Shown here one piece after another: positions 1-7,849 of a DNA stretch of 64,000 nucleotides (within the stretch, counting starts at the first letter, position 1; the number at the start of each line of letters is the position of its first letter). The notes beneath the pieces were generated by a model. That model had not been told where the DNA came from. It ran no database searches and worked only from the letters and a program-made list of their open reading frames with translations. The translations under genes and the position numbers were made by a program. The stretch is from assembly GCA_963711595.1 (NCBI GenBank), contig CAVQER010000010.1, positions 62,001 through 126,000 on the forward strand, written 5' to 3'. This DNA is from JAUSIF01 sp963711595 (GTDB lineage Bacteria > Pseudomonadota > Alphaproteobacteria > Rhizobiales > Xanthobacteraceae).

Positions 1-122
1 TGCGTGCCCTGCGTGAGCACGATGGCGCCGATCGCCATGACGCCAAGCGCGATGGCGATCGGTACGTTGAGCATCACGAGGACGGCCAACGCGACGAGCA
101 TACCGAGAAGGATGGCGGTCAT
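1..122 (-). CDS. dctM: TRAP transporter large permease DctM, N-terminal fragment
   Basis: Only the first 40 codons lie in the window; the gene runs off the left edge on the minus strand. The start ATG at 122 overlaps the dctQ stop in an ATGA junction. The visible peptide begins MTAILLGMLVALAVLVMLNV, followed by a PIAIALGVMAIGAIV stretch, the usual hydrophobic start of the 12-helix DctM/SiaM subunit. Its place downstream of dctP and dctQ supports the call. DctM carries out sodium-coupled solute translocation in the inner membrane with DctQ and DctP. Confidence 0.85.
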   Translation of the reverse strand, partial: MTAILLGMLVALAVLVMLNVPIAIALGVMAIGAIVLTQGT

Positions 123-670
123 AGCGTGCCCTCCTTGTTGCCGGAGGGGAGTGCGCCGGCCTCTTCCAGGACCTCCTTGATCTCGGGATCGATCAAAGGC
201 CCACGCCGCGCTTCCGCCAGTGCCTCGGGCAGACGCAGCAGCTCGGCAACGACGAACAGCGCCGAGCCAATCGGGATCGCCGACGAGGCCCAGCTCTGCT
301 GCGCCCCCGGCAGCGAGACAAGCGTGAGCCCGGAAATCACCTGCATGACGTGATAACCGGCGATGCCCAGCACCGCAAAAAAGCCGATCGAGATGAGCGA
401 GCCCGCGAAGGTGGCGATCACACGCCATCGCGGAGGCAGCGAATTCACGAATCCTGAGAAGCCGAGATGGCTTCCACGCAGCGCGGCGAGCGCCGCAACA
501 TAGTAGGTGAGCCAAGCCAACGAGATCGCTGCGATCTCGTCGTACCAGACGAGCGCGTGTCCCAACCAACGGAAGGTGAAACCCGCGACGACGATTAGGG
601 TCACCAAGGTCATGAGGATGAAGGCGATCACCTCAAGCAGGCGATCGAAAAAGCGTCGGAAGGACCTCAT
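119..670 (-). CDS. dctQ: TRAP transporter small permease DctQ
   Basis: The protein has 183 aa, typical of DctQ. It shows four hydrophobic segments: roughly residues 14-33, 45-66, 86-108 and 130-145. The family-like motif 'WYDEIAAISLAWLTYY' lies near residue 42. DctQ is the small membrane subunit that partners DctM and the periplasmic binding protein. It overlaps dctM by 4 bp and lies 75 bp downstream of dctP, so dctP-dctQ-dctM form one minus-strand unit. The substrate cannot be read from this subunit. The adjacent homoprotocatechuate cluster suggests an aromatic or dicarboxylic acid, but that is inference. Confidence 0.9.
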   Translation of the reverse strand: MRSFRRFFDRLLEVIAFILMTLVTLIVVAGFTFRWLGHALVWYDEIAAISLAWLTYYVAALAALRGSHLGFSGFVNSLPPRWRVIATFAGSLISIGFFAVLGIAGYHVMQVISGLTLVSLPGAQQSWASSAIPIGSALFVVAELLRLPEALAEARRGPLIDPEIKEVLEEAGALPSGNKEGTL

Positions 671-745
671 TAAGACGTCTGCCCCGTTAGGCGTAGGTAA
701 GAAAAGCGTGCCGGGACGCGGAGGCCCGACACGCGTGTGATTGGG

Positions 746-1726
746 TCAGGAACTCTTCGCGAGGGCGAGCGACTTGTCGATCAGCGTCTGGCCGCCCTTC
801 ACTTCCTTCGAAAATTCCTCGTAGATCGCCTTGCTGGCTTTCACGAATGCGTCCTTGTCGGCCTGGTTTACGGCGATGCCAGCGGTCTTCATCTTGTCGA
901 CGAGTTCGTTGTCGAGCTTTTCGGCGAGCTTCAGCACATCGGCTTCGACCGCCTTGGCCGTGTCCTCGAGGATTTTACGCACGTCCGCAGGAAAGCGCTC
1001 CCAGCTGGCACCGGCAGTCACGAACGCCGGTGTATAGACGTGACCCGTCATCGATAGATACTTCTGCACTTCCTGGAACTTCTGCGAGAAGATCTGCGTA
1101 AGGGGATTTTCCTGACCGTCCATGACGCCGGTCTGCAGCGCGACGAACACTTCTTTGAGCTCCATTGGGCTCGGTTGCGCGCCGTAGGCTTGGAACATCT
1201 TCACGCGCCAAACGCCACCCGGCACTCGCAGTTTCACACCCTGCAGGTCCTCCGGTTTCACGATTGCCTTCTTGTTGTTGGTGATATGACGGTAGCCGTT
1301 CTCCCAGACGCCGATGATCTTGTAGCCCTGCTTCTCCGCAATCGGGCTGAGATCCGTGCGAATGACCTTCTCTGCGATACGCGCCGCGTGTCCCCGGTCC
1401 TTAACGAGATAGGGCATCTCGAAAACGCCGAATTCCGGCGCGACCGAAGTCATCACGGTCGAAGGCAACGCCAGGTCGACGGTGCCGAGCTTGAGTTTCT
1501 TCAGCAATTCGCCGTCGCTGCCGAGCTGGCTCGAGCCGTAGACCACGACCTTGGCCTTGTCGCCGAGCTTCGCGTTCGCGGCTTTGGCGTAAAGTTCGGC
1601 GGATTCGGCGAATAGGGAGCCCGGCGCGCCGACATGGCCGAACTTGATTTCGGTCTGCGCGGAGACGTTCCCGGCAAAAAGGATGACGCCGGCGGCAAGC
1701 GAAAATAGCGCCTTCAGTTTCGACAT
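746..1726 (-). CDS. dctP: TRAP transporter periplasmic solute-binding protein DctP
   Basis: I place the start at ATG 1726 (MSKLKALFS...), 5 bp after a GGGAGGAAG Shine-Dalgarno. A longer reading frame upstream is not protein-like. The product is 326 aa. Residues 1-22 look like a Sec signal peptide ending near NVSA/Q. The mature part begins 'TEIKFGHVGAPGSLF' and carries DctP signatures: an 'LRVPGG' arginine motif near residue 163 and 'GVMDGQENP' near 203. It captures a carboxylate solute in the periplasm and delivers it to DctQM. It is the first gene of the operon and is divergent from the glcG-like gene. The ligand is unknown. Confidence 0.92.
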   Translation of the reverse strand: MSKLKALFSLAAGVILFAGNVSAQTEIKFGHVGAPGSLFAESAELYAKAANAKLGDKAKVVVYGSSQLGSDGELLKKLKLGTVDLALPSTVMTSVAPEFGVFEMPYLVKDRGHAARIAEKVIRTDLSPIAEKQGYKIIGVWENGYRHITNNKKAIVKPEDLQGVKLRVPGGVWRVKMFQAYGAQPSPMELKEVFVALQTGVMDGQENPLTQIFSQKFQEVQKYLSMTGHVYTPAFVTAGASWERFPADVRKILEDTAKAVEADVLKLAEKLDNELVDKMKTAGIAVNQADKDAFVKASKAIYEEFSKEVKGGQTLIDKSLALAKSS

Positions 1727-1781
1727 TGTCTTCCTCCCGATCGATAGGGTTACGTTGGCCGGTCTGTCGCCGGCTTTTCCT

Positions 1782-1791
1782 TGGTATACAT
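1782..1791. promoter_or_regulatory. Possible GntR-type operator in the dctP/glcG divergent region
   Basis: TGGTATACAT at 1782-1791 lies in the 135-bp space between the two divergent starts. It is close to the TnGTnnACnA half-site pattern of FadR/FCD-type GntR regulators and contains the palindrome GTATAC. No regulator gene is adjacent, so this is a weak call from sequence alone. Confidence 0.25.
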
Positions 1792-1861
1792 TGTGGCAGC
1801 GGCAGGCGCGGATCACAATCAAAACGGATCGACCGCCCTAGGAGATTCTTGGAGGAGGAAC

Positions 1862-2299
1862 ATGCACGATCTCACACTGGAGGCGGCGCAAACCGTCGTT
1901 TCTGCCGCGCTCAAGCACGCGCGCGGCGCGAAGATGAAGCCGCTCGGCGTTTGCGTGCTCGACGCACGCGGCGCGCTCAAGGCATACGGCGCCGAGGATG
2001 GCACGAGCCTCAAGCGCTTTGAGATTGCGCATGGCAAGGCGTTTGCCTGTCTTTCCGTAGGGCAAGGCTCGCGCAACCTGAACAAGATGGTGACCGAACG
2101 GCCGCACTTCGGTGCCGCGCTCGCGCACGTGGTCGGCGGCACGTTCATTCCGGTGCCCGGCGGCGCGCTCATCCGTGACGCGTCAGGCGATGTCATCGGT
2201 GCGGTCGGCGTTTCCGGCGACACCTCAGACAACGATGAGCTTGCCGGGGTCGCGGGCGTCAAGGCAGCGGGGCTTACCGCGGACGTTGGGACGGGGTGA
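1862..2299 (+). CDS. GlcG/HbpS-family protein (heme-binding-like fold)
   Basis: The start is ATG 1862, preceded by TTGGAGGAGGAAC, a strong Shine-Dalgarno; a frame opening further upstream is not needed. The product is 145 aa, the usual size for the family. It begins 'MHDLTLEAAQTVVSAALKHA' and has the glycine-rich centre 'GTFIPVPGGALIRD' and 'GAVGVSGDTSDNDE' typical of GlcG/HbpS/DUF336 proteins. Such proteins often sit beside transport or oxidoreductase genes and some bind heme; a catalytic role is not established. It is divergent from dctP and convergent with the MetE-like gene, from which a palindromic repeat separates it. Confidence 0.85.
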   Translation: MHDLTLEAAQTVVSAALKHARGAKMKPLGVCVLDARGALKAYGAEDGTSLKRFEIAHGKAFACLSVGQGSRNLNKMVTERPHFGAALAHVVGGTFIPVPGGALIRDASGDVIGAVGVSGDTSDNDELAGVAGVKAAGLTADVGTG

Positions 2300-2310
2300 T
2301 TCGCTTGTGC

Positions 2311-2398
2311 GTCATGCCCGGCCCTGTGCCGGGCATCCACGCCTTAAGACATTTCAGTAACGGAAGGCGTGGATGGCCGGGACAAGCCCGGCCATGAC
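2311..2398. repeat. Intergenic palindromic repeat (type A)
   Basis: An 88-bp imperfect inverted repeat lies between two convergent genes. The left arm (2311-2345) starts GTCATGCCCGG and ends CATCCACGCCTT. The right arm (2364-2398) starts AAGGCGTGGATG and ends GGCCATGAC. Smaller hairpins are nested inside each arm. It resembles the dispersed REP-like elements common between genes of Bradyrhizobium relatives. It may act as a bidirectional terminator because both flanking genes point into it. Confidence 0.8.
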
Positions 2399-2404
2399 AA
2401 GGGA

Positions 2405-3517
2405 TTATGCGCGGCCCCAAACTTCCTCCGCCACCTCGCGCACGAGCGCGATTTTCTTCCACTGCTCGTCCTCGGAGAGGACATTGCCCTCCTCGGTTGA
2501 GGAGAAGCCGCATTGCGGGCTGAGACAAAGTTGCTCGAGCGGTACGAACTTCGCGGCTTCGTCGATGCGTCGCTTGAGCTCGTCTTTTGACTCAAGCTTG
2601 CCGGTCTTGGACGTGATCAGCCCCAACACGACGATTTTGTCCTTCGGCACGAAGCGCAGGGGTTCGAACCCCCCTGCGCGCTCGGTATCGTATTCCATGA
2701 AATAGGCGTGCACCTTGATCGTGTTGAACAGGATCTCCGCCACGGGCTCGTAACCGCCCGATGCGACGAACGTTGAGCGAAAATTTCCGCGGCACAAATG
2801 CATGCCGATCGTCATGTCCGCCGGCGCGCCGGAGATCGCATCGTTGATCAGCTTGGCGTAGGTCGCCGGCAGTGTGACGGGATTCTCCCCGCGCGAGCGC
2901 ACGTCCTCGCGCTGCTCCGGGTCGCAGAGATACGCTAGATAAACTTCATCGAGCTGCAGGTAGCGGCAGCCGGCGTCGGCAAATCCGCGGATCGCCTTGG
3001 CGTAGGACATGCCGAGATCCCGATAGAAATCGGCCATATCCGGGTAGATCGACGGCAGCACGCATTCGCGGCCAAAACGGAAATGAAGTGCGGTCGGTGA
3101 CGGGATCGTCATCTTTGGCGTGCGTTGCGTATGCGCTTTCACGAACCGGAAATGATCGATCATCGGGTGGCCGGAGAAGCTGCCCAACTTCCCATTCAGT
3201 CGCAGCTTCAACGGCTTTAGCGCCACGCCGCCCTTGAACGCGAAACCGGTGCGGCCCTCGACATAGGACTCGACGCCGTCGAGCCGTTCGAGAAAATCGT
3301 AGTGCCAGAAGGCGCGGCGGAATTCGCCGTCGGTGATGCTCTGCAGGCCGGCATTCTCCTGTTGCTTGATCACGCGCTCGATCGCCTTGTCTTCGATCGC
3401 TCTCAGCGTCGCGTCGTCAGTCTCACCGCGCTCATGCTTCGCGCGCGCCTCTTTCAGTTCGGCGGGCCGCAACAGGCTGCCGACGTGCTCCGCGCGAAAG
3501 GGAGGATTGAATCTCAT
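2405..3517 (-). CDS. MetE C-terminal-like (YxjG-type) zinc methyltransferase, copy 1
   Basis: The 370-aa protein matches only the catalytic C-terminal half of MetE, a size seen in YxjG-type proteins and in epoxyalkane:CoM transferases. The opening 'PPFRAEHVGSLLRP' is diagnostic. The full MetE zinc set is visible: His-x-Cys in 'MHLCRGNFR', a Glu in 'YFMEYDTERAGG', and Cys in 'CLSPQCGFSS'. The fold transfers an alkyl group to or from a zinc-bound thiolate, classically from 5-methyl-THF to homocysteine, but short members lack the N-terminal domain and their methyl donor is uncertain. It lies 21 bp downstream of hpaD on the same strand, so it is probably cotranscribed with the homoprotocatechuate genes. 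It is very similar in length and motifs to the copy at 51521-52633. Confidence 0.8.
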   Translation of the reverse strand: MRFNPPFRAEHVGSLLRPAELKEARAKHERGETDDATLRAIEDKAIERVIKQQENAGLQSITDGEFRRAFWHYDFLERLDGVESYVEGRTGFAFKGGVALKPLKLRLNGKLGSFSGHPMIDHFRFVKAHTQRTPKMTIPSPTALHFRFGRECVLPSIYPDMADFYRDLGMSYAKAIRGFADAGCRYLQLDEVYLAYLCDPEQREDVRSRGENPVTLPATYAKLINDAISGAPADMTIGMHLCRGNFRSTFVASGGYEPVAEILFNTIKVHAYFMEYDTERAGGFEPLRFVPKDKIVVLGLITSKTGKLESKDELKRRIDEAAKFVPLEQLCLSPQCGFSSTEEGNVLSEDEQWKKIALVREVAEEVWGRA

Positions 3518-3538
3518 CGAATTTCCTTGGGGAGTCGC

Positions 3539-4522
3539 TCAGCGCGCCACGATCGGCTGCGCCTCGAGCACCGGTGCGCGAACGTCGCAGCCTTCGAAAA
3601 CGGTGCCTTCCTCGAACCAGGTTTTCGGTGCCGGGTGGCCCCAAAGCGTCTGCCGCTGCGGGTCGCGCAGCGTCCAGCGAAGCGGCTCGTGGTCGTGGTC
3701 GACCGTGAGGTAGTCGCTCGTGAACATCTCGACGCGATGCCCGTCCGGATCGCGTACATAGAGAAAGAACGCGTTGGAGATGCCGTGCCGGCCGGGACCG
3801 CGCTCCATGTTCGGCAGGTAGCCGGTCGACGCCATCACGTCGCATACGTTCAGAACGTCCACGGCGCTGGCCGTCCACACCCCGACGTGATGCAGCCGCG
3901 GTCCGCGCCCGTTCGTGAACGCGATGTCGTGCACGTTTCCCTTGCGCTGCATCCACACCGCCCAGAACTGCGGCGGCTTGTCTTCGGTCTCCGTGTATTC
4001 GGTCAGCCGGAAGCCGAGATCGTTGTAAAAGTCGTAACTCGATTGGACGTCGTCGGTGAAACAATTGAGATGGTCGATGCGCTGGATGCGCGCGCCACGA
4101 TGCAGACCGTACTTCTGCAAGGCGCTCGGCTTCTGCGCCATCTTTGCGTACAATTCGAGCGGCATGCCGCGAACGTCGCGGGCGCGCAACGTGCGTCCTT
4201 GATGCGGCACCTCGCGGAATTCCGCAGGCAGCCCTTTCGACTTGAACCACTTGGCGGCGAGATCGAGATTCTTCTCGTCGGCTACCTTGTAGCCGAGCGC
4301 ATAGCAAAGGGGCTTTCCCGTCTCGCGCAGCACGATCGAGTGGTGGTTACGCTCCTCGATCCCGCGCAGATAGATAGCATCCTTCGTTTCTTCGGCGACC
4401 AGGAGACCCAGGCAATCGACGTAGAAAGCGCGCGAGGCGGCAAGGTCCGTCACGCCAAGCTCGACGTGGCTCACGCGCAGTATGTTGAACGGGGGGTCGT
4501 AGACGGGCGGCTTTAGGGGCAT
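3539..4522 (-). CDS. hpaD: 3,4-dihydroxyphenylacetate (homoprotocatechuate) 2,3-dioxygenase
   Basis: The start is ATG 4522 (MPLKPPVYDP...), after GGAAGAG. A longer frame would run back into a repeat element. The 327-aa product is a two-module type I extradiol dioxygenase of the VOC fold. The metal ligands can be read as His151 ('RIDHLNCF'), His212 ('LHHVGVW') and Glu265 ('GHRVEMF'). The likely second-sphere histidines are His198 and His246. It opens homoprotocatechuate to 5-carboxymethyl-2-hydroxymuconate semialdehyde using Fe(II) or Mn(II). It lies in a minus-strand cluster with hpaE and hpaF; a type B repeat separates it from hpaE. The hpaE/hpaF context makes this assignment more likely than another catechol dioxygenase. 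Confidence 0.9.
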   Translation of the reverse strand: MPLKPPVYDPPFNILRVSHVELGVTDLAASRAFYVDCLGLLVAEETKDAIYLRGIEERNHHSIVLRETGKPLCYALGYKVADEKNLDLAAKWFKSKGLPAEFREVPHQGRTLRARDVRGMPLELYAKMAQKPSALQKYGLHRGARIQRIDHLNCFTDDVQSSYDFYNDLGFRLTEYTETEDKPPQFWAVWMQRKGNVHDIAFTNGRGPRLHHVGVWTASAVDVLNVCDVMASTGYLPNMERGPGRHGISNAFFLYVRDPDGHRVEMFTSDYLTVDHDHEPLRWTLRDPQRQTLWGHPAPKTWFEEGTVFEGCDVRAPVLEAQPIVAR

Positions 4523-4537
4523 GGCTCTTCCGACCTC

Positions 4538-4699
4538 GTCATTCCGGGGCGCCGCGAAGCGGCGAGCCCGGAATCCATGACCACGACTCTGCAATATGGA
4601 TTCCGGGCCCGGCCCACCCAAGTCGGCTATAGCCGACTTGGGCATTTTTGATTGCCGATCTCGGGCAAGCCCGAGATCGGTGGGCCGTCCCGGAATGAC
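4538..4699. repeat. Composite palindromic repeat (type B, copy 1)
   Basis: This 162-bp element between hpaE and hpaD is bounded by GTCATTCCGGGGC and CCCGGAATGAC. Inside it are hairpins in a fixed order: GGAATCCAT/ATGGATTCC (about 4569-4603), CCCAAGTCGGC/GCCGACTTGGG (4617-4642) and CCGATCTCGGG/CCCGAGATCGG (4655-4680). The same modules in the same order occur at 39048-39223. It contains no open reading frame of its own. Confidence 0.9.
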
Positions 4700-4725
4700 G
4701 CCGTAAAATTCTCCCGCGATTCACC

Positions 4726-6237
4726 TCAACCACCGATCTTCGGGATCTTGTGATCCTCGACCGCGATCGCGATGTTCTTGGTTTCCATGTAAAAATCGAA
4801 GCTGTAGTCGCCGCCGTCGCGGCCGATACCGGACGCCTTTACCCCGCCGAACGGCGTCGGCAGGTGCCGGACGTTCTCGGAATTCACCCACACCATGCCG
4901 GCTTCCACGCCTTGCGCCATGCGATGTGCGCGTCCGACATCGCGCGTCCAGATGTACGCCGTGAGCCCGTAGCGCACGTCGTTTGCGATCGAAAGCGCTT
5001 CCGCCTCGTCGGCAAACGGGATCGCGGTGAGCACCGGACCGAAGATCTCTTCCTGCGCGATCTTCATGCTGTTCTTCGCATTTGTGTAGAGCGTCGGCTC
5101 GACATAGTTGCCATCGCCCTTCACCCGGCCGCCGCCGATCGCGACCTTGGCGCCGTCTTTGCGCGCCGCGTCTACGTAAGAAAGCACTTTCTCGACGTGC
5201 TTCGGATGAATGAGCGGGCCGATCTCCGTCAACGGGTCGAGCGGATGGCCCACTTTGATCTTCTTCACCCGCTCCACGGCGCGCTTGATGAATTCGTCGT
5301 AGATCGTTGCCTGCACGAGTGCGCGACTCGAGGAGGTGCAGCGCTCGCCGTTCAACGAGTAGATCATAAACAGCGCCGCATCGAGCGCTCGGTCGATGTC
5401 GGCGTCGTCGAACACGATGACGGGGTTTTTGCCCCCAAGCTCGAAGTGTAAGCGCTTCAGCGTGCCAGACCCTTGCGCCATGATTGCGCTGCCGGTAGCG
5501 GATTCGCCGACGAAGCCGATCGCCTTGATGTCGGGATGCTCGGTGAGTGCGCGCCCGGCATCCTCGCCGAATCCATGGACGGTATTGAGCACGCCCGCGG
5601 GGAGGCCCGCCTCGTGCGCGATTTCCACGAGCAGCGACGCCGTGAGGGGGCTCCATTCCGCGGGCTTGTGTACGACCGTGCAGCCGGCGGCGAGCGCCGG
5701 CGCGATCTTCCAGGTCGAGAGCATGAACGGCGTATTCCACGGCGTGATGACGCCTATGGGTCCGATCGGCTGACGGATTGTGTAGTTGAGCTGGCCGAGC
5801 GCCAGCAGCGACAGGCCGTCCTGCGCACTCGGCGCACGGTCAGCGAAAAAGCGGAAATTCTCCGCCCCGCGTAATGCGGCCTTCGACATGTAGCGAATGG
5901 GCTGGCCGGTATCCATGCACTCGACGAGCGCAATCTCGTCGGCGCGCGCTTCGATCGCGTTCGCGATCTTGTGCAGAATCTTCCGGCGCTCGTCTCCGCC
6001 CGTCCTGCTCCAGCTCGCGAACGCCCGTTTCGCCGCCTTCGCCGCGCGGTCGATATCGGCGGCCGTGCCACGGGCGACCTTTGCCAGCACGGAATTATCG
6101 ACCGGCGAGAGTGACTCGAACGTCTTGCCGCCGCCTTTGTCCGCTTTGCCGTCGATAAAGTGCGCGACCTCACCCTGCCGAAAGCGGGCAAGGTACTTCT
6201 CGGCGCGCGCGAGACTTTGATCGAACGGTGCGTTCAC
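4726..6237 (-). CDS. hpaE: 5-carboxymethyl-2-hydroxymuconate semialdehyde dehydrogenase
   Basis: The 503-aa product is an NAD-dependent aldehyde dehydrogenase. The start is GTG (complement of CAC at 6235-6237) and overlaps the hpaF stop in a GTGA junction. The catalytic set is visible: Asn168 in 'ITPWNTPFM', Glu266 in 'FELGGKNP' and the nucleophile Cys300 in 'GERCTSSSR'. The 'GERCTSSSR' and 'WNTPFMLSTWKIAPAL' signatures are typical of HpaE rather than generic betaine aldehyde dehydrogenases. It oxidises the ring-cleavage product of HpaD to 5-carboxymethyl-2-hydroxymuconate. Translational coupling to hpaF supports the pathway call. Confidence 0.92.
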   Translation of the reverse strand: MNAPFDQSLARAEKYLARFRQGEVAHFIDGKADKGGGKTFESLSPVDNSVLAKVARGTAADIDRAAKAAKRAFASWSRTGGDERRKILHKIANAIEARADEIALVECMDTGQPIRYMSKAALRGAENFRFFADRAPSAQDGLSLLALGQLNYTIRQPIGPIGVITPWNTPFMLSTWKIAPALAAGCTVVHKPAEWSPLTASLLVEIAHEAGLPAGVLNTVHGFGEDAGRALTEHPDIKAIGFVGESATGSAIMAQGSGTLKRLHFELGGKNPVIVFDDADIDRALDAALFMIYSLNGERCTSSSRALVQATIYDEFIKRAVERVKKIKVGHPLDPLTEIGPLIHPKHVEKVLSYVDAARKDGAKVAIGGGRVKGDGNYVEPTLYTNAKNSMKIAQEEIFGPVLTAIPFADEAEALSIANDVRYGLTAYIWTRDVGRAHRMAQGVEAGMVWVNSENVRHLPTPFGGVKASGIGRDGGDYSFDFYMETKNIAIAVEDHKIPKIGG

Positions 6238-6641
6238 GCCGCGTCCCCGCGCTTCTCCTTGGCGGCGATGCGCTCGTGCAGATTGTTCTTGCGGAAAGTG
6301 AGCTGGTCGTCGAGCTCCTGGACTTCCACCGAGAGTGACAGCCCGCGCGATTTGAACACAGGATCAAGTCGCTTCGAAGCTGTTGCCAGCAATGCTTCGC
6401 CAAGCGCCTTGCGCTTTTCGATCGGACGGCCCGGCGCGATACGTGCCACCACGAACACGAATGCATTCATCGGATCGCCGTCCGCGACGATGTACACGTC
6501 TCGCTTCTTGGCGCGGGAGCGGATGCCGCCGACCTGAAAGAGCCCGCTTGCGATCGCGGTCTCGTGCAATTCCGTCACGAGCCGCGGGATGTCGACGACG
6601 CCGTCGAGATTTGCCGAATATTCCGTGATTACGTGCGGCAT
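6234..6641 (-). CDS. hpaF: 5-carboxymethyl-2-hydroxymuconate delta-isomerase
   Basis: The start is ATG 6641, after GGAGGAAACAGCCCC; a longer frame exists upstream but this start leaves Pro as residue 2 (MPHVITEYSANLD). The N-terminal proline after methionine removal is the catalytic base of the tautomerase superfamily. The product is 135 aa, close to known CHMI proteins. It isomerises the hydroxymuconate made by HpaE before decarboxylation. It is the first gene of the minus-strand hpaF-hpaE-hpaD-metE-like unit and is divergent from the DapA-family gene across 130 bp that must hold both promoters. Confidence 0.9.
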   Translation of the reverse strand: MPHVITEYSANLDGVVDIPRLVTELHETAIASGLFQVGGIRSRAKKRDVYIVADGDPMNAFVFVVARIAPGRPIEKRKALGEALLATASKRLDPVFKSRGLSLSVEVQELDDQLTFRKNNLHERIAAKEKRGDAA

Positions 6642-6771
6642 GGGGCTGTTTCCTCCGCTGCGGCCCGCGTTGACGCGTCTCCGCGCAAAACCTAACGTGT
6701 TGGCGAACATGCGCTTTCGCCGCGACGAGCGTCAAGACCGCGGCGCGAACGCGAGCAACCGGGATATCGCC

Positions 6772-7689
6772 ATGCCGCTTTCCCTCGACCGCCTCAAGGG
6801 TTCGATTCCCCCGCTTCTGACCCCCTTCAAGAAGGGCGAGGTCGACTACGAAACCTACGTTCGCCTCGTAGAGATGCAGATTGCCGAGGGTTCGCACGGC
6901 ATCCTGGTGAACGGCACCACGTCGGAGCCCGCGTCGCTGACGACGGAGGAGCGCAACAAGCTTGTCGACGTCGCGATCAAGACCGCGAAAGGTCGCATTC
7001 CCGTTGTCGCGGCCACCGGTTCGCAATCGCTGTGGGAAACGAAAATTCTCACCGAGCATGCGGCCAAGGCCGGCGCCGATGCGCTGCTCATCGTGACGCC
7101 GTACTACACCCGGCCCCAGCAGCGGGGGATGGTGGACTACTATCTCGAGGTGGTGCGCGGAATCGACGTGCCGTGGATGATCTATCACATACCCGGCCGC
7201 ACCGCGATCAGCGTTACGGTCGACACGATCAAACAGCTCAGGGACAAATCGAAGAATTTCGTCGGCATGAAGCACGCGGTGAACGATCTCGACTTCGTCA
7301 CGGAGTGCCTCGCCGCGGTTGGCCGCGACTTCCGTATTTTCGTGGGCCTCGAGGACCTTTCGTTTCCGATGATGACGGTCGGCGCCTGCGGGCTGATGAA
7401 CGCGGTCGGAAACTTGCGGCCGAAGATGCTCGCGGAGATGTGCGAGGCCGTGTGGCGCGGCGATCTCAAGAGCGCACAGAAACTGCACTACCAGCTGCAC
7501 GAACTGAACAAGGCTGTCTTCTTCGAGACCAATCCGACGCCGATGAAGTACATGGCCAAACGGCTCGGCATCATCCCGAACAACGAGCACCGCCTGCCTA
7601 TGGCGCCGGCAACGTCCGAGCTGGAAAAGAAGCTTGACGGCGTACTGCAGCGCTCCGGCCTGCTTCCCGCGCGCGAGGCCGCGGAGTGA
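6772..7689 (+). CDS. DapA/NanA-family aldolase in the hpa cluster
   Basis: The start is ATG 6772 (MPLSLDRLKG...), the first position giving family-like sequence. The 305-aa product is a class I aldolase of the DHDPS family. The 'GILVNGTTSEPASLT' loop (residues 43-57), Tyr138, Arg143 ('YHIPGRT') and the Schiff-base lysine Lys167 ('FVGMKHAV') are all present. Such enzymes cleave or form pyruvate-containing compounds. Lysine biosynthesis is less likely than catabolism, because the gene is divergent from hpaF and followed by an FAH-family gene. It could replace the class II aldolase HpaI, which is not seen here. Substrate is inferred, not shown. Confidence 0.8.
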   Translation: MPLSLDRLKGSIPPLLTPFKKGEVDYETYVRLVEMQIAEGSHGILVNGTTSEPASLTTEERNKLVDVAIKTAKGRIPVVAATGSQSLWETKILTEHAAKAGADALLIVTPYYTRPQQRGMVDYYLEVVRGIDVPWMIYHIPGRTAISVTVDTIKQLRDKSKNFVGMKHAVNDLDFVTECLAAVGRDFRIFVGLEDLSFPMMTVGACGLMNAVGNLRPKMLAEMCEAVWRGDLKSAQKLHYQLHELNKAVFFETNPTPMKYMAKRLGIIPNNEHRLPMAPATSELEKKLDGVLQRSGLLPAREAAE

Positions 7690-7702
7690 CTGCCTTTTCT
7701 TT

Positions 7703-7833
7703 CCCTCCCCCTGAAAGGGGGAGGGTGGCCGCCAAAGGCGGCCGGCTGGGGGTCGCTGCCGCGGAAAGAGACCCCCTCCCGGTTCGCCTTCGCTTCGCTC
7801 CGGCTCGCCGACCTCCCCCTGTCAGGGGGAGGT
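7703..7833. repeat. Palindromic repeat (type D) whose 3' end forms a ribosome binding site
   Basis: A 131-bp element starts CCTCCCCCTGAAAGGGGGAGG and ends CCTCCCCCTGTCAGGGGGAGG. Between these lie a GGCCGCC/GGCGGCC hairpin and a GGGGGTC/GACCCCC pair. It fills the space between the DapA-family gene and the FAH-family gene. The terminal GGGGGAGGTGAA is the only purine-rich Shine-Dalgarno-like sequence in front of the FAH gene. Confidence 0.85.
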
Positions 7834-7849
7834 GAATCCGGGTCTTGGG

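Noticed and set aside
3302..4516. Long plus-strand open frame of 404 codons
   Set aside because: It is the antisense shadow of hpaD and the MetE-like gene; the minus strand encodes clear enzymes with catalytic motifs.
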